Assembly: GCA_018985235.1 (NCBI GenBank)
Contig: JADGIG010000110.1
Coordinates: 1 to 18,624, forward strand
Length of the DNA stretch: 18,624 bases
Source: Sanchytrium tribonematis
Lineage: Eukaryota > Sanchytriomycota > Sanchytriomycetes > Sanchytriales > Sanchytriaceae
Reading direction: 5' to 3'
Both the position numbers and the translations under genes were made by a program. A model generated the notes under the pieces. It was not told the origin of the DNA. It saw only the letters and a list, made by a program, of their open reading frames with translations, and did not search any database. Every line of letters starts with the position of its first letter. The stretch's first letter is position 1. Below are positions 7,116 through 14,690 of the stretch, piece by piece.

Positions 7116-7346
7116 TTAATTGGATATATCATAGAACTTCAAATTGGGAAATTGCTGCTCTAAGGATAATGTTTTGGTAGGACTCACATCAATCTTAATC
7201 TCTACAAATTCGGCGTCTAGAAGATCCATCTTTTTGACAATTGGATTAGTTTCCTCTAATTTCAATTTACAGTGTAATTTATAATTAATTATAAGAACTG
7301 CTATTAACATTAAAGTGAGTATCCCACAAACGACAATGGTGAACAT
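7116..7346 (-). CDS. Small single-pass membrane protein
   Basis: No family is recognised. The 76-residue frame begins MFTIVVCGILTLMLIAVLIINYK, a single strong transmembrane helix, followed by a charged presumably cytosolic tail (KLEETNPIVKKMDLLDAEFVEIKIDV) ending FPNLKFYDISN. Upstream of the ATG the same frame stays open and encodes a Thr/Pro-rich stretch, FNFATPTDTP, which looks like an extracellular stalk. The ATG at 7344-7346 may therefore not be the true start. Removing a 17-nt GT..AG segment (7389-7405) would add an ATG at 7430-7432 in frame and nine more codons. The stop is followed directly by AAATAAAC. It lies convergent to ERD2 and divergent from BRR6. Expression is unproven. Confidence 0.5.
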   Translation of the reverse strand: MFTIVVCGILTLMLIAVLIINYKLHCKLKLEETNPIVKKMDLLDAEFVEIKIDVSPTKTLSLEQQFPNLKFYDISN

Positions 7347-7388
7347 TGGTGTGTCAGTAGGAGTAGCGAAATTGAATTTAATATCCCT

Positions 7389-7405
7389 CTTTGATCATGT
7401 GCCAC
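7389..7405 (-). other. Candidate ultrashort intron, 17 nt
   Basis: Minus-strand sequence GTGGCACATGATCAAAG, phase 0. It would join a nine-codon first exon (7406-7432) to the small TM protein. There is no family conservation to test it, so this is tentative. Confidence 0.3.
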
Positions 7406-7637
7406 TCGAGTGATCACAAGACAGGAGTTCATTTTGCCGGTTATGGCTGATTATTTGCCAAAAGATTGGCTTCGGCCACACACGCCCATTGCAATATTAC
7501 TGCCGTAAAATTTTGGCTAACCAAAATATTTTTGAGGCTTGTGATACTCAAAACAAAATTTTTAAAAAAACAGTACTCAATTCAAAATAGGAAAGTAATA
7601 CTTGATCTAAGGATAAATCCATCAAGATTCGCTGAAC

Positions 7638-8600
7638 ATGGCGATTATTTATAGCAAAACAAATTTACTGGACTCCGATGGGTTGAAACAACTTTACATG
7701 TCTTCACCCATGGATTTAGATGTGGAAGAGCTCTCATTTACGCAAACTGGAAATAAATCACATGTTACTTTGGACAATTCACTAGAATTAGATTTAAATA
7801 GCATTAGAATAGATGAACCATCAACATTGAAATCGAATCAGAATCAATCAATACTCTCCGATTTATCACCGATGAGGTCAGATATACTTACACATGTCCA
7901 GTCAAATGAAATTGATCTATCTGCTCCTAATAACGCACTTTCGATTGCAAACAGAAAGGCTATACAGCCTCTGAAAACAACTTCAAAATACAACCAATTA
8001 ATAATAGACAAAGACAACGAAAAAGTTTTGGAAAGAATCAAAGAGACTCAGGTCACTAAAATAGATGAAAAACTAGATACTCCAGAAGTAAAACCCATAT
8101 CGATTCAGCAAGACAACAAAATTCAAATTACCATTGATCCTGATTTAATTATGAAGTACCTTTCAGTTATTTCAAAAGCCTTTTTAACTGTCATATGTAT
8201 ATTTATTTCAATTGCACTTCTCACTACTTTTTATTACGAAGTTAATGATGAACTAAAAATGCAGCAAATTGAAAGACAAGCTGAAATACAACACTGCTAT
8301 AATGAATATCAAGAAAATTATTGCGATACTTTGAGAGCTCCTAAATTACAAGATCATTGTAAAGATTGGGAAAAGTGTATGAGACAGGACCCTTTTAAAT
8401 ATAATACGATGATAGTCATCACAAAAGTAATGGCCAAGTGCGTGGAGCATTTTGTGGAAGTTCTTAGTATTAAGACGCTGCTATTTATTATTGCAATTTT
8501 GATCATTGTTGCCTACATGAAAAAACAGCCAACTTTGATTTTGAATCATCAACCAATCTACAGAGAACATCGCGATACCAATAAATTGAAATTGACTTGA
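7638..8600 (+). CDS. BRR6: Brr6/Brl1 nuclear-envelope protein
   Basis: Brr6/Brl1 proteins span the nuclear envelope and help nuclear pore assembly and membrane lipid homeostasis in organisms with closed mitosis. The 320-residue product has a disordered Ser/Asp-rich N-terminal half, then the family core: a first TM helix (YLSVISKAFLTVICIFISIA, about residues 174-193), a lumenal loop with four cysteines (HCYNEYQENYCDTL and HCKDWEKCMRQDP), an amphipathic segment (MAKCVEHFVEVL), and a second TM helix (IKTLLFIIAILIIVAY). The four lumenal Cys form the paired disulfides that define this domain, and the CxxWxxCMxxDP spacing is typical. A short cytosolic tail follows. I cannot separate Brr6 from Brl1. 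It converges with the SET gene, with 15 nt between stops. Confidence 0.88.
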   Translation: MAIIYSKTNLLDSDGLKQLYMSSPMDLDVEELSFTQTGNKSHVTLDNSLELDLNSIRIDEPSTLKSNQNQSILSDLSPMRSDILTHVQSNEIDLSAPNNALSIANRKAIQPLKTTSKYNQLIIDKDNEKVLERIKETQVTKIDEKLDTPEVKPISIQQDNKIQITIDPDLIMKYLSVISKAFLTVICIFISIALLTTFYYEVNDELKMQQIERQAEIQHCYNEYQENYCDTLRAPKLQDHCKDWEKCMRQDPFKYNTMIVITKVMAKCVEHFVEVLSIKTLLFIIAILIIVAYMKKQPTLILNHQPIYREHRDTNKLKLT

Positions 8601-8615
8601 TGTACAATATAATAT

Positions 8616-9233
8616 TTATTGTTTTAACAATAACAAGATATGCGGGAGCAATTGATCATGATATTCTCTCAAGGATTCTAAACTCATTTGGGATGCGCCA
8701 CCTACGTAACCTCTGCAATGGTCTGAACCACATCTACAATTGAATTTCTCAGCCATATCCCATTCAGTGGTAAAATAAGCAAAATTAATTTCATCGCCAA
8801 CAGAAATGTCTTTCACTGCAATGACGTCCGTTTTTATAATACTTCCATTTGGCAATTCGTCTACATGTTTGGTAAGGACTTCAATTTTAACCGTAGGGTC
8901 ACAATGATGGTTAAAATAACTACTAAAGTCCTCAATGGCGTGAGTATTCAATCCTAATTGAAGCGTTTGGTAAGTCTTATTTTCGCATTTTATAAAATCT
9001 AATTTCATTAAAACTTGTCCTTTTTCAAAATTGTTTTCAGATACGGTTTTAGCATACTTACCACCTTCAATTTCTCGTCCTTTGACGCACATAATGCCTG
9101 GCGCTCTAATTTCACTATTTCTCAAAATATCACCAATTGATGCGTTATCATCATCATTATTCTTTTGCCAGGTATAATAGACACCTCCCAGAACCACTGC
9201 TACTAAACCTGTTATCTCTTTTAATCTCAGCAT
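8616..9233 (-). CDS. Membrane-anchored SET-domain protein
   Basis: The 205-residue product carries the C-terminal half of a SET methyltransferase fold: YFNHHCDPTV (about residues 107-116, the NHxCxP motif that binds the methyl donor), DISVGDEINFAY (the catalytic-region GEE-x-Y equivalent), and a post-SET-like zinc cluster FNCRCGSDHCRG. The TEWDMAEKFNCRCGS segment matches a family of small SET proteins found in fungi, algae and bacteria, usually with no known substrate. Residues 7-22 (ITGLVAVVLGGVYYTW) form one hydrophobic helix at the extreme N-terminus, unexpected for a chromatin enzyme; it suggests anchoring to a membrane such as ER or mitochondrion. The stop lies in AATAAA. Enzyme activity is inferred from the motifs. 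Confidence 0.8.
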   Translation of the reverse strand: MLRLKEITGLVAVVLGGVYYTWQKNNDDDNASIGDILRNSEIRAPGIMCVKGREIEGGKYAKTVSENNFEKGQVLMKLDFIKCENKTYQTLQLGLNTHAIEDFSSYFNHHCDPTVKIEVLTKHVDELPNGSIIKTDVIAVKDISVGDEINFAYFTTEWDMAEKFNCRCGSDHCRGYVGGASQMSLESLREYHDQLLPHILLLLKQ

Positions 9234-9401
9234 GAAATTGATTGGAAACGATGTTTTGAGATTTCTATTTTAATGCTCGAAACTGAGTTGCAATGTGGCG
9301 TAGCTATCTGGCTGATTCGCCTTGATTATATTATAAACCAATGGACTCATAGACTTTATGCAAGTGTAATTTGGTCTGCCTCCGTCAAACAATATTAACA
9401 A

Positions 9402-9722
9402 ATGCCTTGTCTACAACTACGTTTAGCAACTCTTCCAAACAAACAACAATTATCAAAATTAGCTTCTGAGGTCTGTAACATATTGAATAAACCCGCTGCA
9501 GCTATGCTGATGGACGTGCAGCAAAGTAATGTCACCATGGGAACTGAAAATGGTGCTGTCTGTCACTTGTATAGCGCTGCGTTGACAAAAGATAATCAGC
9601 CATTACTCTCCAGATGCATAGGTGAAAATTTAAAGTCATTGGACATTGAACCTACAAATCATTATATATTTTTTCACAAGATGGAAAGCAGCAATATTGG
9701 CTGGAACTTGATCCTCAAATAA
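9402..9722 (+). CDS. MIF: MIF-family tautomerase
   Basis: The 106-residue product belongs to the macrophage migration inhibitory factor / D-dopachrome tautomerase superfamily. The start codon is followed directly by proline (MPCLQLRLATLP), which becomes the catalytic N-terminal proline after Met removal. The conserved NKPAAAMLMDV segment contains the active-site-region lysine, and the end reads IFFHKMESSNIGWNLILK, where SNIGWN is the family's closing motif. The Cys-x2-Cys redox motif of animal MIF is absent (VCHLYS here). In unicellular eukaryotes the substrate is generally unknown. It is slightly shorter than the 115-residue animal proteins. TAA lies within AATAAATTTAT, and mL54 follows on the same strand after 70 nt. 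Confidence 0.9.
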   Translation: MPCLQLRLATLPNKQQLSKLASEVCNILNKPAAAMLMDVQQSNVTMGTENGAVCHLYSAALTKDNQPLLSRCIGENLKSLDIEPTNHYIFFHKMESSNIGWNLILK

Positions 9723-9728
9723 ATTTAT
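9718..9728 (+). terminator. Poly(A) signal fused to the MIF stop codon
   Basis: AATAAATTTAT contains the MIF TAA (9720-9722). It is identical to the 11-mer at three other gene ends in this window. The function is inferred. Confidence 0.55.
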
Positions 9729-9792
9729 ATTTGAAATTCAAATTAGCTTACTAAGTCATCTTTGATCATAGTGGGAAATCAAAACTGAGGAG

Positions 9793-10050
9793 ATGCTTTG
9801 TCGAATCTTTCAAAATAAAAAATTAGCTGCCGGGACAATTCTAGACGGATTGAAGATATTCAAAAATGAACCTGCTCCACAAATACTAGAAGAATACCCA
9901 GAATGGGTTAAAGATTTGACTAAACCAAAATTAGCTGTAGCTAATGTTCAAGAAGCATTCGACCAAACTAGTGACCCATCTGCTCAACGACAGGTTATTC
10001 GAAAATGGAGGAAGCAGGTAATACGAAAGCAAAATCTCTCCAGTAAATAA
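9793..10050 (+). CDS. MRPL54: Mitochondrial large-subunit ribosomal protein mL54
   Basis: The 85-residue product matches the mL54 family (yeast Mrpl37, human MRPL54). After a short basic N-terminus (LCRIFQNKKLAAGT) that could serve as a targeting region, it reads ILDGLKIFKNEPAPQILEEYPEWVKDLTKP. This is the G-x-x-x-x-K...DP..L...EYPEWL core by which the family is recognised. The C-terminal basic helix RQVIRKWRKQVIRKQN fits an rRNA-contacting tail. It is shorter than the roughly 100-140 residues of yeast and human forms. It has two consecutive TAA stops. Upstream is a copy of GTCATCTTTGATCA that also occurs at 3648. The identification rests mainly on the EYPEW core. Confidence 0.75.
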   Translation: MLCRIFQNKKLAAGTILDGLKIFKNEPAPQILEEYPEWVKDLTKPKLAVANVQEAFDQTSDPSAQRQVIRKWRKQVIRKQNLSSK

Positions 10051-10280
10051 TAATTTGATTATAATCCAATTCTACTTTTCTCCGTAAAGTGTCCGATCCA
10101 GCCAAACGCTTTTGCGCCCACATTTCATAATTTATTAAAAAAATAAACTTTAATCTTGTCTAGCTGTCGCCTTAATCGAGATGATTATGAGATAGATAAA
10201 TCGGATCGATTCAGACGACTTTAGAGATCGGTCCTTATAATAATTACGATATATATAGGGACCATAAGTGAATTTTAACA

Positions 10281-10290
10281 ATCACGTGAT
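10281..10290. promoter_or_regulatory. CACGTG palindrome upstream of the homeodomain gene
   Basis: ATCACGTGAT is a perfect 10-bp palindrome about 47 nt before the homeodomain start codon. It is a classical bHLH site core (Pho4/Cbf1 type in yeast). The remainder of the 286-nt gap (10051-10336) shows only an imperfect GGTCC/GGACC hairpin. Confidence 0.35.
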
Positions 10291-10336
10291 CATCAAGCTC
10301 TATTAAAAGGACTACACGTATGAGAGAGCCTCATAC

Positions 10337-11143
10337 ATGATGGAGCGAAGAAAGAGTCATCGAATACACGCTGATGCACTTAATGATTTGGAAAGCGTCT
10401 TTAGAATCACCCAATACCCGAGTAATGAGCAATTATTAGAATTAGCAGATAGACATCAGCTGCATGTCGAAAAAATACGCAATTGGTTTAATAATAGAAA
10501 AGCGAAAGAAAAAAGAATAAATGATCAGGAATTTGCTGAGAAAATCAGGCGGATGCCTATCCAAAAAGAAATGTTTGAAACCTCATTAAAATTACAAGGC
10601 GGTGGGAAGGTAAATTTATTGGCTCCTGAAAAAATGGACTGGGAAGTCTTTATGGCCATGCGGAATAGAATTTTTGAGCTTCAAAAGTTGCTCGCTGATG
10701 CAACGCAAAATCAGCAATTTCTGGAAGTAAGAAATGGGATACCAAAATCAATTGCTCGTAGCATCCATGAAGAATTATGTAGATCCGTAAGCAATATAAC
10801 TGACTATCAAATGAATAGAAGTGTAAATATATCCTTAAACGCTGATTTTATAGGATTAATACAATTATTTTATGATATTGAGGAAGTTCGAACTTTAAAT
10901 GATGCAACCCAAGATATTCACTTTGTGTTGGAAAAAGAAAGACTGGAAGAGTCGAATGTCTTTAAAACACTTAAAGGTATCGGGCGTGTTGTCGCTTACA
11001 TTAAACTAGAATCTTTAGGATTCGGGAAACAAATTGATGAAACTAGAATGGATGCGGAAATGGATTCAATTAAGATGAGTTATGACAACAATATGAAAGT
11101 CGCATATTTGCATATTCAGCTAAGCTTGAAACCTTTGGTTTAA
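10337..11143 (+). CDS. Homeodomain protein
   Basis: A homeodomain occupies the first 60 residues: RKSHRIHADALNDLESVF, then YPSNEQLLELADRHQLH, then the recognition helix VEKIRNWFNNRKAKEKR with the invariant W, F, N and R. Spacing between helices 1 and 2 fits the typical non-TALE length. The domain sits at the very N-terminus, which is uncommon. The remaining 200 residues are helical and unrecognised; they include FMAMRNRIFELQKLLADAT and end SYDNNMKVAYLHIQLSLKPLV. The product is presumably a nuclear transcription factor with an uncharacterised C-terminal domain. Two ATG codons are adjacent at the start. The stop is TAA TAA and overlaps AATAAA. A CACGTG palindrome lies upstream. Confidence 0.88.
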   Translation: MMERRKSHRIHADALNDLESVFRITQYPSNEQLLELADRHQLHVEKIRNWFNNRKAKEKRINDQEFAEKIRRMPIQKEMFETSLKLQGGGKVNLLAPEKMDWEVFMAMRNRIFELQKLLADATQNQQFLEVRNGIPKSIARSIHEELCRSVSNITDYQMNRSVNISLNADFIGLIQLFYDIEEVRTLNDATQDIHFVLEKERLEESNVFKTLKGIGRVVAYIKLESLGFGKQIDETRMDAEMDSIKMSYDNNMKVAYLHIQLSLKPLV

Positions 11144-11271
11144 TAAATCAAATAATTTAAGGAATATTTTTATGACAAACTTTCAATGCTGTTTAATACA
11201 GCGTACAATCATGCCATATCATAATTTTGTCTGGAGAAATTGAAATATAACATGAAATATAAAATTATTAA

Positions 11272-11730
11272 ATGTCTAACCAAAACGCCGTCAGACTAAT
11301 GTCTAAATCATATTTAAGTAGCAAGGTGGTGCCATTCGAAATGAATTCGAAGGACTCAATTCAAAAAGAAATTGACCAGAAATCTTTCGACACTTTGATA
11401 TTATTTTTCAAAAGGCGTAAAGTAGTAGAACAGAGTAAGGAATTGCAAAAAAGATTGCTCATTGAGACAGATCTCCTAAAGACGATAATATTGGCAAGAT
11501 CGCCTTTTATAAATACATTTGACGTGCCAATTCTCTACCAAAGAAGCCAAATATTACATGATTTGATCTTAAAATATTCAGAGGCATTTTACAAGATTAG
11601 TGAACTTGATAGAGAGATCGATGACACTCGATTTGAACTGGAACTACTGGTTGAAGATTTAAGCTCTGTTATAGGCTCTGCTTATTATATGGAAAACAGT
11701 CTTGTAATATTAAAGGCTTTATCCGAATAA
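11272..11730 (+). CDS. Unknown helical protein
   Basis: I do not recognise this protein. The 152-residue product is almost wholly helix-forming with charged heptad-like stretches (FFKRRKVVEQSKELQKRLLIETDLLK and KISELDREIDDTRFELELLVEDL), suggesting a coiled coil, and has no cysteine motif, TM segment or signal peptide. Its last codons read GAA TAA A, placing the stop in AATAAA. Only 30 nt separate this stop from the ATG of the Mis18-like gene. Both are in the same frame and the 30 nt contain no further stop. The two could be separately transcribed neighbours with an extremely small gap, a dicistronic pair, or one protein if the TAA were read through. Coiled-coil partners are common for Mis18 proteins, but that link is speculative. 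Confidence 0.7.
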   Translation: MSNQNAVRLMSKSYLSSKVVPFEMNSKDSIQKEIDQKSFDTLILFFKRRKVVEQSKELQKRLLIETDLLKTIILARSPFINTFDVPILYQRSQILHDLILKYSEAFYKISELDREIDDTRFELELLVEDLSSVIGSAYYMENSLVILKALSE

Positions 11731-11760
11731 ATCTCTAACTTTTCCTCCCTGTCATTTTTT

Positions 11761-12684
11761 ATGTATTTAGAAATTTACTATTGCAAAAAATGCCATCAAT
11801 TTATGGGCACTTCAATGGATTGTGAAGGTGCAATGTCAAATTATCCCAATATATATTTATTAAATTCGTTAAATGCTAAACTGGAAAATGAACACACCAT
11901 AGCCCACAACAATACTGTAGATTTAGGGCACCGTGTAATTTGTGTCTGCGAAACACTTTTGGGCTATTATTTTACTTCTACTTCAAGAAACACTCGTATG
12001 TTCCTGAAAAAATACATTGTAAATATTAACAAACTGGAAATTTATAAAATTGACTTTGATATTGAGCGAGATGCCCTCGACAAAGTCGAAGAATCACTTG
12101 TTACTAAAGATATTATTACGAAGCCTCTGGAGACACCACCAACCGAAAGGAGCCACAAACATTCTCACCACGCCTCGTCTTTAAAACCAATATCAAATCA
12201 ATCCAGTCCACCTATTGGTAGCGTACAGAGTTATTCACCAGCATTTGGTCCATTTGGTGGAAGACCTATGGGTGTCAATTCAAATAGTATTCATCCTACT
12301 CTTCCCGCTTCATCAGGCACAAATACAGTTAATTTCCCGGCGACTTTTCATCATCCTGTATACGGCAGAACAGTGATTAATAATAATAATCAGACAATTA
12401 ATAGGCAACCGCAGCCTGGCGCTGCTTTAGCAGGTCAAGCAAATTATGCACATACTTATCAACAAATGCGTCCAGCAGCATATCAGATATACCATCATCA
12501 TGTTAATCAATATTTTCAGCAAGTAAAGCAGCCCAAATTCGAGGGTATACGTCCTCATTTACAAATACGCCCTTATTCTAATAATATGCGCCCAAGGCCC
12601 ATTTCTTCACAGTATCCGCAACAAGTATTTAATTATGGTTATAATCCTAGCAGTTCTAACCCATATCGACCTCCAAATACGTAA
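11761..12684 (+). CDS. Mis18/Yippee-domain protein with low-complexity tail
   Basis: The N-terminal 110 residues resemble the Mis18 (Yippee-like) zinc fold, which acts in loading the centromeric histone CENP-A. The first metal pair is YYCKKCHQFMGTS (about residues 7-18). A beta-rich middle part leads to VICVCETLLGYYFTSTSRNTRMFLKKYIVNINKLEIYKI, close to the Mis18 pattern of cysteine pair, LG, Y-x-ST and a closing I..Y. The second pair is C-x-C rather than the usual C-x2-C. From about residue 130 the protein is low-complexity, rich in Pro, Asn, Gln, His and Tyr (SSPPIGSVQSYSPAFGPFGG and many NN and QQ runs), and looks disordered. A generic Yippee protein or CULT domain is the alternative. The stop is 1 nt from the stop of VTC4 on the other strand. 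Confidence 0.7.
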   Translation: MYLEIYYCKKCHQFMGTSMDCEGAMSNYPNIYLLNSLNAKLENEHTIAHNNTVDLGHRVICVCETLLGYYFTSTSRNTRMFLKKYIVNINKLEIYKIDFDIERDALDKVEESLVTKDIITKPLETPPTERSHKHSHHASSLKPISNQSSPPIGSVQSYSPAFGPFGGRPMGVNSNSIHPTLPASSGTNTVNFPATFHHPVYGRTVINNNNQTINRQPQPGAALAGQANYAHTYQQMRPAAYQIYHHHVNQYFQQVKQPKFEGIRPHLQIRPYSNNMRPRPISSQYPQQVFNYGYNPSSSNPYRPPNT

Positions 12685-12685
12685 T

Positions 12686-14648
12686 TTATTGACTCAACTT
12701 TAAAATAAAATTAATTAATACTGCACAAAATAGAGCTACAACGATAACAATAGGTCCCAACTGGTCATCATATGGCCCTGGCTGCTTGTTTCTTATCATG
12801 GAAGCTCTCCATCTAAATAAATACAAGGCGTAACCCATAACTCCTAAATTAAAAACAAATACCCATTGCCACTATAGTGAAAATGATACCACTAATTCTT
12901 CCTACAGCATCACCAAAATTTAAAAGCCCAACACTTAGGCCACCCAAAACTGTCACAAAATGCAACCAACTCAAAAATGTTCTTTCATTCGCAAAAAAGA
13001 CTTTAGGTTCCACTCGAACAGGAACCGCGATTCGCTTATTTTGATTGTGTGTCGATGGAAATGCTTCCCGTGGTAATAGTGGTTCAACTTCACTTGGTTT
13101 GTGAAATAACCTCCTGATTCTTTGCTGCCAAGTTGGCTGGGGCCTTATTTCGATATCACTTTCATCATCCTCACTCTCATCACTTGGCATTTCTACAGCC
13201 GAATGATCTTTTTGTTTTGGAGGTTGAATAGTTTGCAATGATTCTCTGTGATATAAAGGTTGTAATTGCATGGGTGGCTTCAAAATATCCTTGTCCATTT
13301 GCGGTAACCAAAATGGAAGTAGGTTGACATGCTTCTCAAGTAAGGTTGCGCAACCATGAATAAATTTGCTAAATTTTGGAACAGCTTCTACCAAGTGTGA
13401 ATTAATTAGCTGATTGACCCATTCTGGAACATCATGTCCGACAGATGTTTGTAATTTTACTTCTAAAACGGCATATTGGAAAAGTTGCACATCAGTCTCA
13501 ATTTGAGTGAATGGATGATCTATTCCGATATCCATGCGTCTCCAATTACCACCAGTTCTATCAGCGTTGTCAAAATTATCTTCTCTAACCATAGTAAGCT
13601 CAGTATCTAGGCTAATTCTAACATTTGCATCATTCGGTAGCTGAAATGCGGTCCTATTATAAAATGTGCGCATTACAGGTCTAAGTTGCTTTTCTTTCAC
13701 AGTCTTCTGAACTTCGTCTGCTAAAATCTTCATCTTGTCAAGCTCGTCATTGCTTTTCATGCCTCTTTCCTTCATTTTCTCTAATTGAAGATCGTAATTG
13801 TAAGTACCATTCAAATAATCATTAACATACTTTTCCTTTATAGGAAATCGCTCTTTCACACTAGTCTCTCCAGTCCAATCTTCCTTGTGTGTTTTTCTCT
13901 CAACAAATACTTCTTGTTGCGACATGTCGCCATACCAACGAAGACGGACAGCTTGGGCATTCTCATTCTTCTCAATCCTTCCTTTGTACAACTCCATATC
14001 TTTATTATCAAAGTATATGCTGGTAATGGCTGGATTATGCGCGTCTCTATCAAAAATTAGCACAGGCAAATGTTGCAAAATTCGCAACTTCACTTCCATT
14101 ACATTTTCTGGATGCACCCAATATTTTGTAGTGCTTCTTATAAATTGAATATTTTTTGATTGTTGTTTGTTAAGATCTTCTGGCTTATAATTTAACTTCG
14201 CATATAGTTCACTCAATTGATAAATTAATTTGTCGTAATTCTGTAAGTGGAAGGGCTGTGATTTCAATTTAATCATATACATTTGCTTTAAAACGTATTT
14301 GGTATGTTTGTCATGCTTTTTTAGTATTTTCATCAAAGCTGTGTAGTTGAGACGAGTGAATTGCGCTAGTAAATGAACTTCGTGACTCAATTTGTTCAAC
14401 TTTTTAACGTCAGATGTAATTTGGGTATTACCGATGTCTTCTATTACCCTTTTATAGTGGCCTTCTTGAAATTCCACCATTTTTTGCAACTCAGAATCGA
14501 GTGTGTTGATAAAATCAGCCTCGTCTGATTCTGAGATTGGCAAATGCAGCGTCATTTTCTTGATTTTGTTTTTAAGCATATCATAATGTATATAATATTC
14601 TTTCCATGGCTCATGCAGGGAATCACCTAAATGAATTCCAAATTTCAT
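12686..14648 (-). CDS. VTC4: VTC4 polyphosphate polymerase (SPX-VTC-DUF202)
   Basis: This is the catalytic subunit of the vacuolar transporter chaperone complex, which makes polyphosphate from ATP and moves it into the vacuole or acidocalcisome. Start is the ATG giving [19 protein letters not shown], the standard SPX beginning; upstream GTG codons are not used. The SPX domain (1-150) has the phosphate-sensor lysines (KILKKHDKH). The VTC catalytic tunnel domain (about 180-450) shows [39 protein letters not shown] and [10 protein letters not shown], so the metal- and nucleotide-binding residues appear intact. An acidic linker leads to the DUF202 membrane part. The frame stops after its second helix unless a 19-nt intron (12844-12862) is removed. 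That restores [29 protein letters not shown] and a last TM helix, giving 647 residues. Exons are 12863-14648 and 12686-12843. Confidence 0.95.
12844..12862 (-). other. Ultrashort intron, 19 nt
   Basis: Minus-strand sequence GTATTTGTTTTTAATTTAG, phase 1, splitting a Gly codon. Removal restores the conserved VTC4 membrane region with no gap against the known family sequence. This is the best-supported intron in the window. Confidence 0.92.
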
Positions 14649-14690
14649 GGTTAAACGTTTCACCCTATTGTCTTGTATTGGATAAAAAAT

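Noticed and set aside
13785-14148. Plus-strand and minus-strand frames within VTC4
   Set aside because: They overlap conserved VTC catalytic sequence in other frames and show no domain.
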